Origin: Petrosia ficiformis
Lineage: Eukaryota; Porifera; Demospongiae; Haplosclerida; Petrosiidae
Length of the DNA: 64,000 bases
Reading direction: 5' to 3'
Assembly (NCBI GenBank): GCA_947044365.1
Contig: OX345647.1
Coordinates: forward strand, 4,280,501 to 4,344,500
Position numbers and translations under genes: made by a program. Numbering within the stretch: position 1 is the first letter of the stretch; every line of letters starts with the position of its first letter. Below the pieces are notes generated by a model. The model saw only the letters and a program-made list of their open reading frames with translations. It was not told the origin of the DNA and ran no database searches. Below are positions 1 through 11,800 of this stretch, piece by piece.

Positions 1-606
1 TAGGTGAAGGCACACGCCTTCAGATCTTGAAACTAATCTTGCATATGTAACCAGACCCATCTCACTGTGAGCATGGGAAGAGGTGTAGGAAAAGCCACTT
101 GACAAAATAGAATAATCACATCATTGTGATTATTTGTTGGTTACTGAACATATACAGTAGCTATGTTGACTTGAAGAGGTAGTACACTGTGATGTACATG
201 TACCCCACCTGGCTTCTTTGCACGATTGGCTTTTACCCGACCCTTCCCATGGGATGGTCTTGTGTATGTGTATGTCCAACCAGACTATTAATTACCTATT
301 AATTGCATCCAGCGATTTTTAAACACTCAGATATAGCATGCCTTAATTTTAGCGAATTTTTGAGCCACACCTAATATGCATGATCGCGAAATATATTTTC
401 AGTGTCTACTACTTTTAGCGATTATTACATCTAAAATCTTGCAATTAAAGGTATTATGGAATTATTTTGTTATGTACTTCTGTGTACCTTTCTAAACTGA
501 AATTGTTTAATTAAATAAATACATGTACATGTACATAACTAGATGCTATATTAAAACATTTCTATACAAAATCAGCAAATAGTTACGTATTTCATAATCT
601 TGTTAA
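1..606. other. Non-coding DNA downstream of the PG-rich-repeat gene
   Basis: I see no convincing exon here. A stretch near 50-100 (CCAGACCCATCTCACTG) resembles the terminal repeat of the MITE family also found at 6250-6549 and 49318-49649, so it may be a truncated copy. The rest is AT-rich with short ACATGTAC runs. Confidence 0.4.
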
Positions 607-3600
607 TTAACATGGAGCTTCTACAGGTAAGAGGAACAATCGATGTTGTTCAGCTAAGTGTTTAGGATGTACTCTCTCATTAAGAAGTCTCTCATGAGGT
701 GAGTCGACATCAGGAGGGAGACGAGGGGTAGCAGATTGGAACACACTCTTGTTGCCGTTCCTATGTTGATATTCTTCCCATCTATTGATGTTGTACTGAC
801 CAGCTCCTACATGATTCTATAAAATTAAATAAGTGAATCAAATACCCTCCCCTCCTTTGGGTGCAATATCAGTTGCATGGATTAACTGTCAAGAATGTCA
901 CCTCATTAATATTCATAACTACAGTATATAGTCATCATACAGTTACAGTAATTACTCAGTAGTTTCATATTCAAACTACAGTAGTTCAATCAGTAATTAC
1001 TGTACATGTCAATTCAACACCACAGTAGTGATGGACATAATTATTATATGTGACATAATTTTCGAAAAGGGACACTTTCCTGCAAAAATCTTCCTTTGTA
1101 CATTATGGTCCGTACAATACATGGGTTGAAGGTGTGGTATAAAGTATATGTCAGTAAACAAAACCACATACTAACAACCTTAGTTCTACTGTCAGTATAG
1201 TATAGTAATTACTGTCTAACTATAAGCCAGTATTACTGTTATAGGAGACAACATAATACATATAAAACTGCAATAATAAAATAAAAGATATCCATTCTTT
1301 ATAAGAAACTCAATTGCTAATAAAACAAACGTTCATAAGGAAAGGAAGTAGTGCTGCCATGATAAATTATAATGATATATGCTATGCTACCATGGCAACC
1401 GTCTGATGTACTATTTGAGCATCATTAAAATGCTCATACTCACTGTTCTGTAAAAGGAGCTTAACATGTTCCAGAAGACATCTTTTATTAGTATCAATAT
1501 TATTAAATTTAGTTCACTCACAATATTCCTCTTTGACATTTTATTAAATCTTCCTGTTGATGAGTTAAAAGCATATCTTCCAGGAGCTGAAGACAACTGT
1601 GATCTGATCATAATGTATTTATAATATCCTGGACCAGGATCCTCCTGTTTAATGAAACAAGAATCAGTTATCAGTAATGTATTATTAAAACATGCATTTA
1701 TATATGAGACCGTGGATATGAAAATTAGTCATTTGACAAATAATAATTTTGTCAATCAAACGCTTAAATTTAAATGTATCCATTTTGTACAGGCAGTCAA
1801 CTAAATCTGTTATCCACGAATAGCAACTATTGCTCCTCTTAGATGTCTACTGTAGTTAGTTCCCTGTGTAAAATAGTGATATCATGAGTGTTTAAAGATA
1901 TATGTTTGACAAAATTATTATTTGCAAAATTACTGACTTTTGCATCTATGGTCATATATTATACTATCGGAGCCCTTCCCAAACCAAATAGTTCAACCAT
2001 TGAGAGTATTGATATAATAACTTGATTATATTTGCTCAAAGGAGGTTGTTGCAAACCCGTCACTGTGTGTCATTGTTGAATTTAATCAATGTTGTAAGGT
2101 ATATTACCGAACTGCTTCAACCTGCTGAGTCATCAAGGTTTTAGCCAGAGCTCAGAGAAAGGAGTGTGGCAATGTCAAAAGCATGACCACATCAAAGGCC
2201 TAATTGCATTTCTATGATCACATCAAAGGAATGGAGACAAGGACAGTAGGGTGGGTCACCCACCTTTACCTCTTTGGCTAAAACCCTGGTCAGCATGTAA
2301 TAATTATACCCGTACAGCTGTATGCTGATTAAATTCCAATGATGATGCATGTACAATCTCCTCTGGTATCCACTATTCACATTTACTCTAGATTTTCTTA
2401 CCTTCATTCTTGGCCACTGGCTAAGAGTACTACAGTATATTCTTTCAGTTGGTGGCATAGGATATTGTGGAAGCGTACTGAATTCACCATATCCCTTGTG
2501 ATCTCGATCTAGTATAATAATTATAATTATTATAACAACCAAAGTGAGTACTGTATGTATGCTTGTCAAGACCACACCTCAAGTAAGGTAATTTCTGTAG
2601 TGAGGCACACATTTACAATACAGGATTATACTGCTGATGGTATCAGTGATACACTCACACATCCTACTTATAACATTCAGTGTTGTTTTTAGTATGACAA
2701 TAGTAACCACTTTTAGTTATAGTTGATTAAGTATATAATTGGACTTACCGAAAAGGTTTTAGTATCTAAAAGTCTGTTCACGTTCACAATGACCTCAAAA
2801 TTAGGATGTGATGACTTTATATGTAATATATATGTAGTGTATAGTTTAATGTCATAAGGTTAATACTGTAACTCAATGTAATATACATGTAGTGTATAGT
2901 TTAATGTCATAAGGTTAATACTGTAACTCAATGAAGCATTGGATTAAAATTTGACATACACAAAAAAAGAACAGGAAGGATAGCTATATGAAAATGGTGC
3001 AGGTTGAAAAAGATCCAATCCAAAGTTATGAACATTTTTCCAAGGTCACGGTAAATGTGAATACAATTAATTATCGACTAATTTTCATTCAGTTAGTTAT
3101 AGTTATTACAATAAACTAGTAATTTAGTTATAGTTTAGTTAACTAAAAGTTGCAATGCCTTACTAAAAAGGGTTTTAGTTATAGTTAACTAAAAATATTA
3201 ATGTACTCTAGTGTTTTTGATAAGCTCATATGGTGCACCATTGGCCCATAGAGCTTCTTATTTGGCACTGCACAGTTCTCTCTTTGGGCCAGTGGTCCAG
3301 TTAATTATGATTATTTGTCAGTAACAGCATTAACTCTTAGTTAATTAGCTTAAGATGTATTCTCAATGGTGCACACGCTAACCATTTTTGAGCCAATTTG
3401 GCCCAAGCTTCAAAAGTTATCAAAAACTCTGGTACTCACCATTTAGCTCATCAGTGAATGGTTTAATGTCGTATCTTCCAGGTGCTAAATGATTATTGTG
3501 GAGTGCAGCTGCTTTATCCGAAGGGATCCTTTGTCCAGTATATAAATCATAAGGACCTCTCTTACTCACACTTTTATTCAGTAGCTGTTGTAGAGGACTA

Positions 3601-6600
3601 GTTTGTTTGTACACTCCTGGAGCAAGTCCTGAACCCTACGTGTACATGTACATGAGAATTGAAGGCTCATAATCATAGTAGACTAACCCACACAACAGTA
3701 ATATGCCCAGGTTAATATGAAAACACTAACTATCAAAATGTGTTTTAGTAGCAGATAAAAGAAACTAAATATGTTTCATAACATTTCAATGATGTTTCGG
3801 CAACATGGATTAATCCATTATTGTTCTGAGCCTTCTCACATTCACAATGACCTCATAATTATATGTAAGGGTGTGATTATACTATAGTGGATAGTTTAAT
3901 GTTATAAGGTTAATACAAGATTATACCTTAACTCAATAATGAATTAATGGATTGATATACACAAAAAAAGAAAGGGAAGTATATAATTATATGAAAGTGG
4001 TGCAGGTAAAAGGATTGTTAGTCATTCCAAACTAAAGCTATGAATATTTTTCTGAAGTCAGGTGAATGTGAGTGACCTTTACTTTACTTGTAAGTAATGA
4101 TACTAAAATAACCAAACACACAAATAAGTTATAATTAATAGATTACAGACATACTTCATTCTTTAGATTGTATGACCTTCCAGTTCCTCCCTCCATAACT
4201 CCAACTGTACATAACGATGACTTGGACTTTTCCTCCATAGTAGCCCAAGGTACACCTCCCTTACCATACGTCCCTGGACCAGGAAGATTGGCTTGGAACT
4301 ACACAAGATAGCAAAAAGAATATAGTAATAATATGAAATTATGAATGTTGATCTACAAATACTACAGACTGGACAAATTGTCAGATTAGTTATAAGAATA
4401 ACAGTTGAAGATTATTATTCAAGAGCAGTCATGGCCTAGTGGGTTACTTCCATATCTCATAACCTATAAATGAGTACAGTGCTGGTTTGTGAGACCTGCC
4501 TTTCTTCCTTTCTTTTGCGAACAAAATTCACAACTTGATGGTCAAATATTTTTTTATCCAGATGGTTCTGCTGGACACTTTCAAAAACTATTTCGAGCAC
4601 ATTATGCTCCAACAGGAAATTTTAAATATATTTAGCGCCTGTGAAAGTCTTGTGTAGCTGATGATGTTATTATTACGAAAGGGAAATGTCTACTTGTTAT
4701 TACTCCTGGCAGTATTAAATTATGTGGAAGATGGGAATCGCAGGGTCCCCTCTGTATGAAACTCTGATGCCGATCAGAAAGTGGAACATACAGTTGATTC
4801 AGTAGATACTCATTAGCCCTTTGATGGAGTCTCACCTAATTAATACAACAGTATATACTGTTTTGCAGTTTGAGTACAAAATTTACAAATAATTATAATA
4901 ATTAATATTAGTTGTATTGTTATCTTGACACCTTGTTCTCCTGTTGAAATCTTGAAGCCTTTGTTTGGCAGATGCCTCTGTTACTGGATGGACGTGAGTT
5001 AATTTCTTCAACAAAATCTTTATTCTTGTAACGTCCTGGACCAAGTTGTTGAATCTAAGGAGTACAGTATAACTTAGCATTATAAATAAAATGTTATGTA
5101 TGATAAATTGATAATTGTTTACAATTGTAATGCAACTACAACTAAAATTCAGTTAGTAATAATTACAAACTAATTTTATTTAGGAATGCAATTGTGTTGT
5201 TAGGTATACAGTATCCATAGTAACAATAAAGTCAGATGACTTTGACCTTATTAAAAAATTATTATTTGGAATGATGCAGGCCTTAGCAAGCTTTTGTAAA
5301 CATGCCCACTTATTTGCCATTTTCAGTATGGAATAATAATAGATGTATATGGCCCAAAGTAGCATCCAGTGAGAATGCCCATTTCCGGTTCCAGTGACTT
5401 TCCTTTACTTTACTTTGTTATCTATGGCATTACTATCATGATCATTAGGAGCACAATTATGTTGTCAGTGACCAACAGGAAAGACTATTATATGAAAATT
5501 GTGCAGATAAAAAGATTGTTGGACATTCCAACTAAAGTTATGAACACTTTTCTGAGGTCATGGAGAATGTGAATGACCTTTAAATGCTAGATTACTATTT
5601 TCTGACACAATGAATGTACAAATCTTATACCAGAAACTTCATTACTATAGCAACTAACCAGTAATTGTTTTTGGTTCCATTGCTCTCTGTACAGCATGTG
5701 TGGTATTGCTGAAAGTTTAGCACTGTCAAATGCTTTCTTCCAGTTGGGACCAGCACTCTTTATCCTGACAGCTTTATCGGTGAAACTTCCTGTCTCAATG
5801 CTGTATGTACCAGGACCAAGACGTCGATTCTATACAAAGATTATTATTATACATATGTACAATTTGGTCCAAGCACAGGGAAATGGAACAAGAGAATGGT
5901 GATTGAAGTATTTTTCTAAAACAATCTTGGTTATAAAGTTGTGGCAATTGTATAATTTACAGTTACTGTGATACAGAGTAAGAGAAAGAAGGGGAAAATG
6001 AAATCTGGATTTTTTTCCAGGAAGAGATCTCCCAAGCCCTAAATATCATAAGTACTAATTTGCTCTTAGCAAGCAAGTAACTCTTTTAGCTCCAATCTTA
6101 ATCAATCTTCCCAGGTGTTACGATGTTCTAGACTCCATTATAAATGCATTTCATAAGATTTATTGACATTTTATGTTTTATAAGAAATACTTTAAAAGTC
6201 CTCTAGTAAAGTTGGAGAACTAATTCTTTGAATTTTTAGAAAGCAAAGCAGAGTAGTCTCACATAGCTACACACATCCAACTACAAGTGAGGGTAAGGAT
6301 CTGGTAAATGCCTATACATAAACTTATACCATGCATTCAAAATAAAATGCCCCAATAAGAATGGAAACATCACTGCGGTATTTTGTCACTCATGGAGCTA
6401 GTTATTCATACGTACATTATCATACTGAGTTCTGATGTGGTTATCTGTGATGTATGTGGAGGGATATAACACCCTATTTGGCTTCATTGCACAAGTTGAT
6501 GTATAGGCAATTGCCAGACTGTTTGCAGTGAGATGGGTGTGGCTACATGAGACTCAACAGCAGGGAAGAACACAACATCACACAAGTTCATTATGGACGT

Positions 6601-6859
6601 CAACTTCTATAATTATTAAGATGTCCTCCAATTATTTATATAATTTTACAATTACTTCTTTTGAAGTAGCTTTCCTACAGTAAGGCACTTCAGTATATGT
6701 TCCTGGCATTTTACTCTGAGGATGAACTGCTGATATATCAAACCTTATGAATAAAATGAGTGAAATAATTATGATAAGAGATTATTGCCAACATTCTTAC
6801 CTGGCTTTTTGTGTACCAAAAGGTGCTCCAGGAAATGTCTTAACCTTTTTCCCGGTCAT
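607..6859 (-). CDS. Sperm-tail PG-rich (SHIPPO) repeat protein, CIMAP2/LEXM-like, ten exons
   Basis: Exons read on the minus strand: 6801-6859, 6656-6743, 5659-5829, 4932-5054, 4704-4835, 4155-4298, 3440-3635, 2402-2508, 1522-1644 and 607-816. All junctions are GT/AG and phases match throughout, giving 450 residues. The start ATG (6859-6857) leads into MTGKKVKTFPGAPFGTQKAR; the stop is at 607-609. PG-rich motifs recur: LGPGTYSIETG, LGPGRYKN, LPGPGTYGKGG, LAPGVYKQ, LAPGRYDIK, DPGPGYYKY, APGRYAF and VGAGQYNI. A RGPYDLYTGQR segment lies in exon 7. SHIPPO proteins are associated with sperm-tail and ciliary microtubules. The length and the PGAPFGT opening suggest the CIMAP2 (LEXM, C1orf177) group; that assignment is from memory and less certain than the family. 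There is no signal peptide or membrane segment. MITEs occupy at least three introns. Exon 5 (4704-4835) is the least certain exon. Confidence 0.8.
2763..3063. mobile_element. MITE-1 copy with internal duplication
   Basis: Ends match the family terminal inverted repeat: CTGTTCACGTTCACAATGAC on the left and GGTCACGGTAAATGTGAA on the right. An internal segment of about 55 bp (GTAGTGTATAGTTTAATGTC...) is tandemly duplicated at about 2834 and 2889. It lies in the intron between 3440 and 2508 of the PG-rich-repeat gene. It has no coding capacity. Confidence 0.7.
3831..4084. mobile_element. MITE-1 copy
   Basis: Same family as 2763-3063 and 50641-50871: starts CTCACATTCACAATGACCTC and ends GTGAATGTGAGTGACCTTTA. 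Inside are the shared blocks ATAGTTTAATGTTATAAGG and ATATACACAAAAAAAG. It lies in an intron of the PG-rich-repeat gene. Confidence 0.65.
5470..5583. mobile_element. MITE-1 copy, truncated
   Basis: Only the right half is recognisable: ATATGAAAATTGTGCAG, then AACTAAAGTTATGAACA, ending AGAATGTGAATGACCTTTAA. The left end appears lost. It is intronic in the PG-rich-repeat gene. Confidence 0.5.
6250..6549. mobile_element. MITE-3 copy (AGTCTCATATAGCC ends)
   Basis: The element begins GTAGTCTCACATAGCTACAC and ends GGGTGTGGCTACATGAGAC, which are inverted to each other. It shares internal blocks with 49318-49649: CATCTGGTAAATGCCTATAC-like, AAACATCACTGC and CACAAGTTGATGTATAG. It is non-coding and intronic in the PG-rich-repeat gene. 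Confidence 0.5.
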
Positions 6860-8310
6860 GATGGCGCTACCAAAACACTTGGTTTATCAGTTGGCATGGC
6901 AACTGGTTATTATGATTATTAGCCACGCCCATACGCAAGAAAATCGGGTAACCGGACCATGGCGCGGCGACAAGGTCAAACTGCGCCGCGCCTACTATTT
7001 TGCAGAAATTCTGGGAACTACAATAGAAGATCGAGTTTCAGGAAATTACCATAATAAAAGTATGTAGTGTCTATGCGTCCGCAATTGTTTGACTGTGACA
7101 AGTTGGAATTTAACAATAATGTTTACGATACTTTTTTCACGCTCGTACTTTTACACATGCGTAATTATTTTTTACATGCTAGAGTGAACAGGCGTTTAGA
7201 ACAGGAAAGAGAGATGTAATATTTAGTTTATTCATTAATTTTATTGAACATTAAAAATTATAAAATTTTCAATTGAAAATATACATGTATAATTATAATT
7301 GTTATGGTTGTAAATAATAATTCTTTCAATGACCGTACTACACTACTATGCTTAGAACATACTATGCTTGCCTTGGTTAAACCGCCAAAGGTGGTATTAC
7401 GCTAGTTATTATAAAGTTCATTCAAAGTTCGTCATGAGGCTTCTGAAACATTTTCATAACTTTAAAACGGACAAACAATCTTTTTACCTGCACCATTTTC
7501 ATATTATCCTTCCCAGCCGTTCCTTCTTGTGTATGTCAAACTTCAATCCATTGTTTCAATATTAAGTTATAGTGTTAACTTTGACATTAAACTATACATA
7601 TAAAGTAATCACATCTAATTTTGAGGTTGCTGTGAATGTGAACAGACTTTAGTAGGAGGTATTCAGCTGTTCCTTAATTATAATGTGAAATTGTGAACTA
7701 GCAACAAATTGTCTATAAAAATCAAGATAATATGATGTATATAGGGACGATACAATATAAACACTCCGTTATCAATACAATGTCAAGCAGTAGATAGATT
7801 TTGGTGGACCATTGTATTATCATAGATATTTAGAACAAACCACTTTAGATTCTATTCATATAGAAAAGAGGATGAGGAGTTTGAAAAATGCATTTCAAAG
7901 TTCATTTGACTGTCAATGATTGAATATTCAAAATGAGTGCACATTGTGCCAATCACATTTTAGTGACACGATCACAAATTAAACAGCATAATGTAATACT
8001 TAAGAATGCATTAATTATTTAATACACAGCTATTATATACCTCTAAACATTTGACCAAACCCACTAGAAATATGAAATACCTTCACACTATATTTGGCTA
8101 TACCAATTCTAGAGTAAGAACAGTACATTTGGTCTCTTTCAGGATGAGAAACTATTAATACCACACTTCTCTGTAGTAATCTTTTTAGACTATTAGACTG
8201 TTTAATTAATAAACCAATCACATGAGATTGTACATAATAACAGTAAAGAAGAAAAGCTCTACTCTTCGCTACAAACTAATGCTATTAACACTTTCAATTA
8301 TGGAGATTAG
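6860..8310. other. Intergenic region upstream of the PG-rich-repeat gene
   Basis: I see no gene. A short GC-richer stretch at about 6940-6990 lies just upstream of the minus-strand start and could be the promoter area. A MITE-1 copy sits at 7410-7652. The remainder is AT-rich with short unsupported reading frames. Confidence 0.45.
7410..7652. mobile_element. MITE-1 copy (reverse orientation)
   Basis: Reverse orientation relative to 50641-50871. It contains CTGCACCATTTTCATATTAT, GTATGTCAAACTTCAATCC and CATTAAACTATACATATAAA, and ends GTGAATGTGAACAGACTTTA. An ORF running through it is an artefact of the repeat. Confidence 0.65.
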
Positions 8311-8314
8311 TATG

Positions 8315-8540
8315 TAAAGTCATAAACCCTATCTGACTACTGTTTAACCTAATAAACACATAGTTCTAAGTTATTGATTACAACTGAAGACTTAGATTAA
8401 CCCAGTCACTACGTAATACACTCTGTCTGCTAGTGCTTTAGTACAGTAGACTACTTTGTTAATCAACCCTATATGTAGTATTGGTGGAAATGAATTGTGA
8501 CAACATCCCATAGACAGAAACAAAGTAAGATAGATTTGCA
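8315..8540. repeat. Orphan copy of the array 3'-flank module
   Basis: GTCATAAACCCTATCTGACT and CACATAGTTCTAAGTTATTG, followed by CTAGTGCTTTAGTACAGTAG and GTGGAAATGAATTGTGACAA, repeat the order seen downstream of array genes (about 14750-14850 and 15200-15300; also 28000-28480). No array gene lies upstream, so this is probably the left-hand remnant of a lost or collapsed module. Confidence 0.6.
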
Positions 8541-8866
8541 GAAAAGATGCTGAATTCCCAGATGGGATTAGAACCCGTGAGTCTGGCTCTAAGCCATTGC
8601 TCTACCAACTAAGCCACTGGGACTCAGCTGACAGAGACTAAGATGAGGTACCCCACCTTGTTGTAACAGTACAAATAAACTTTCAACACATTTTATAAAT
8701 GTAGGGTTATTAGGTGTGTGGTAACATTTCCTCTCCCCCACAATGGAGAAATGATACTTAATCTCTGTCAGATTAGTCCCAGTGGCTTAGTTGGTAGAGA
8801 AATGGCCTGAATCATGGGTTCGACTCCTACACGAATTCACCATCTTTTCTCCAAATCTACCTATAT
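8541..8866. mobile_element. Fold-back element with two inverted tRNA-like arms
   Basis: Left arm TAGATTTGCAGAAAAGATGC pairs with right arm CATCTTTTCTCCAAATCTA. Each arm carries a tRNA-like head. On the minus strand at about 8554-8622 the A-box-like TGGCTTAGTTGG is followed by GGGTTCTAATCCC. On the plus strand at about 8778-8835 TGGCTTAGTTGG is followed by B-box-like GGGTTCGACTCC. The left head can form acceptor pairing GTCCCAG/CTGGGA. It is best read as two tRNA-derived SINE units in inverted orientation rather than functional tRNAs. Related copies are at 18790, 21655, 28975 and 36690. Confidence 0.65.
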
Positions 8867-11800
8867 GTAGTATGTTATAGACCTATAGTAATCTACAGTA
8901 TGTTCATAAACAAATCAATCCATTAAACAATTATCTCTGTTATAGTACCTTCATACTCTATTTGGCTGCTACAAAGAACACTTTATCTTGTCTTTCCCTT
9001 TTTAGGATATTTATGAGTGAATCCATTAACTAATTATCTCTATTGTAGTAATTATCCTTTATTCTCACACTATTTAACAAACTATATATACAAGTAATAT
9101 AATATAATAATAATATAATATATTATTAACCTTTTGTCTCTTTCAAGATGAGAATGCAGACAATCCCATTAACTTCCATAGTAATCTTCACACTCTATCA
9201 GACAATGAGACTATTGAATATATAAATCCTATGAGAATGTATAATGCAAACATAATAATTAAGATTCAGTAGTACTGAATTAATAAATCACAATACACAT
9301 TATTACTGTATTTGTTGTAACAATACAAATAAACTTTCAACACATTTTATAAATGTAGGGTTATTAGGTGTGTGGTAACATCTCCTCTCCCCCACAATGG
9401 AGAAATGATACTTAATCTCTGTCAGATTAGTCCCAGTGGCTTAGTTGGTAGAGAAATGGCCTGAATCATGGGTTCGACTCCTACACGAATTCACCATCTT
9501 TTCTCCAAATCTACCTATATGTAGTATGTTATAGACCTATAGTAATCTACAGTATGTTCATAAACAAATCAATCCATTAAACAATTATCTCTGTTATAGT
9601 ACCTTCATACTCTATTTGGCTGCTACAAAGAACACTTTATCTTGTCTTTCCCTTTTTAGGATATTTATGAGTGAATCCATTAACTAATTATCTCTATTGT
9701 AGTAATTATCCTTTATTCTCACACTATTTAACAAACTATATATACAAGTAATATAATATAATAATAATATAATATATTATTAACCTTTTGTCTCTTTCAA
9801 GATGAGAATGCAGACAATCCCATTAACTTCCATAGTAATCTTCACACTCTATCAGACAATGAGACTATTGAATATATAAATCCTATGAGAATGTATAATG
9901 CAAACATAATAATTAAGATTCAGTAGTACTGAATTAATAAATCACAATACACATTATTACTGTATTTGTTGTAACAATACAAATAAACTTTCAACACATT
10001 TTATAAATGTAGGGTTATTAGGTGTGTGGTAACATCTCCTCTCCCCCACAATGGAGAAATGATACTTAATCTCTGTCAGATTAGTCCCAGTGGCTTAGTT
10101 GGTAGAGAAATGGCCTGAATCATGGGTTCGACTCCTACACGAATTCACCATCTTTTCTCCAAATCTACCTATATGTAGTATGTTATAGACCTATAGTAAT
10201 CTACAGTATGTTCATAAACAAATCAATCCATTAAACAATTATCTCTGTTATAGTACCTTCATACTCTATTTGGCTGCTACAAAGAACACTTTATCTTGTC
10301 TTTCCCTTTTTAGGATATTTATGAGTGAATCCATTAACTAATTATCTCTATTGTAGTAATTATCCTTTATTCTCACACTATTTAACAAACTATATATACA
10401 AGTAATATAATATAATAATAATATAATATATTATTAACCTTTTGTCTCTTTCAAGATGAGAATGCAGACAATCCCATTAACTTCCATAGTAATCTTCACA
10501 CTCTATCAGACAATGAGACTATTGAATATATAAATCCTATGAGAATGTATAATGCAAACATAATAATTAAGATTCAGTAGTACTGAATTAATAAATCACA
10601 ATACACATTATTACTGTATTTGTTGTAACAATACAAATAAACTTTCAACACATTTTATAAATGTAGGGTTATTAGGTGTGTGGTAACATCTCCTCTCCCC
10701 CACAATGGAGAAATAAAACTTAATCTCTGTCAGATTAGTCCCAGTGGCTTAGTTGGTAGAGAAATGGCCTGAATCATGGGTTCGACTCCTACACGAATTC
10801 ACCATCTTTTCTCCAAATCTACCTATATGTAGTATGTTATAGACCTATAGTAATCTACAGTATGTTCATAAACAAATCAATCCATTAAACAATTATCTCT
10901 GTTATAGTACCTTCATACTCTATTTGGCTGCTACAAAGAACACTTTATCTTGTCTTTCCCTTTTTAGGATATTTATGAGTGAATCCATTAACTAATTATC
11001 TCTATTGTAGTAATTATCCTTTATTCTCACACTATTTAACAAACTATATATACAAGTAATATAATATAATAATAATATAATATATTATTAACCTTTTGTC
11101 TCTTTCAAGATGAGAATGCAGACAATCCCATTAACTTCCATAGTAATCTTCACACTCTATCAGACAATGAGACTATTGAATATATAAATCCTATGAGAAT
11201 GTATAATGCAAACATAATAATTAAGATTCAGTAGTACTGAATTAATAAATCACAATACACATTATTACTGTATTTGTTGTAACAATACAAATAAACTTTC
11301 AACACATTTTATAAATGTAGGGTTATTAGGTGTGTGGTAACATCTCCTCTCCCCCACAATGGAGAAATGATACTTAATCTCTGTCAGATTAGTCCCAGTG
11401 GCTTAGTTGGTAGAGAAATGGCCTGAATCATGGGTTCGACTCCTACACGAATTCACCATCTTTTCTCCAAATCTACCTATATGTAGTATGTTATAGACCT
11501 ATAGTAATCTACAGTATGTTCATAAACAAATCAATCCATTAAACAATTATCTCTGTTATAGTACCTTCATACTCTATTTGGCTGCTACAAAGAACACTTT
11601 ATCTTGTCTTTCCCTTTTTAGGATATTTATGAGTGAATCCATTAACTAATTATCTCTATTGTAGTAATTATCCTTTATTCTCACACTATTTAACAAACTA
11701 TATATACAAGTAATATAATATAATAATAATATAATATATTATTAACCTTTTGTCTCTTTCAAGATGAGAATGCAGACAATCCCATTAACTTCCATAGTAA

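Noticed and set aside
2192..2575. 127-codon minus-strand ORF as an independent gene
   Set aside because: Only 2402-2508 is supported: it is an exon of the PG-rich-repeat gene with proper splice borders and phase. The rest is intron read-through.
8554..8835. Functional tRNA genes in the fold-back element and the 654-bp repeats
   Set aside because: A- and B-box-like motifs are present, but the acceptor and anticodon stems are incomplete in most copies and the heads are embedded in repeats, so a tRNA-derived SINE is more likely.
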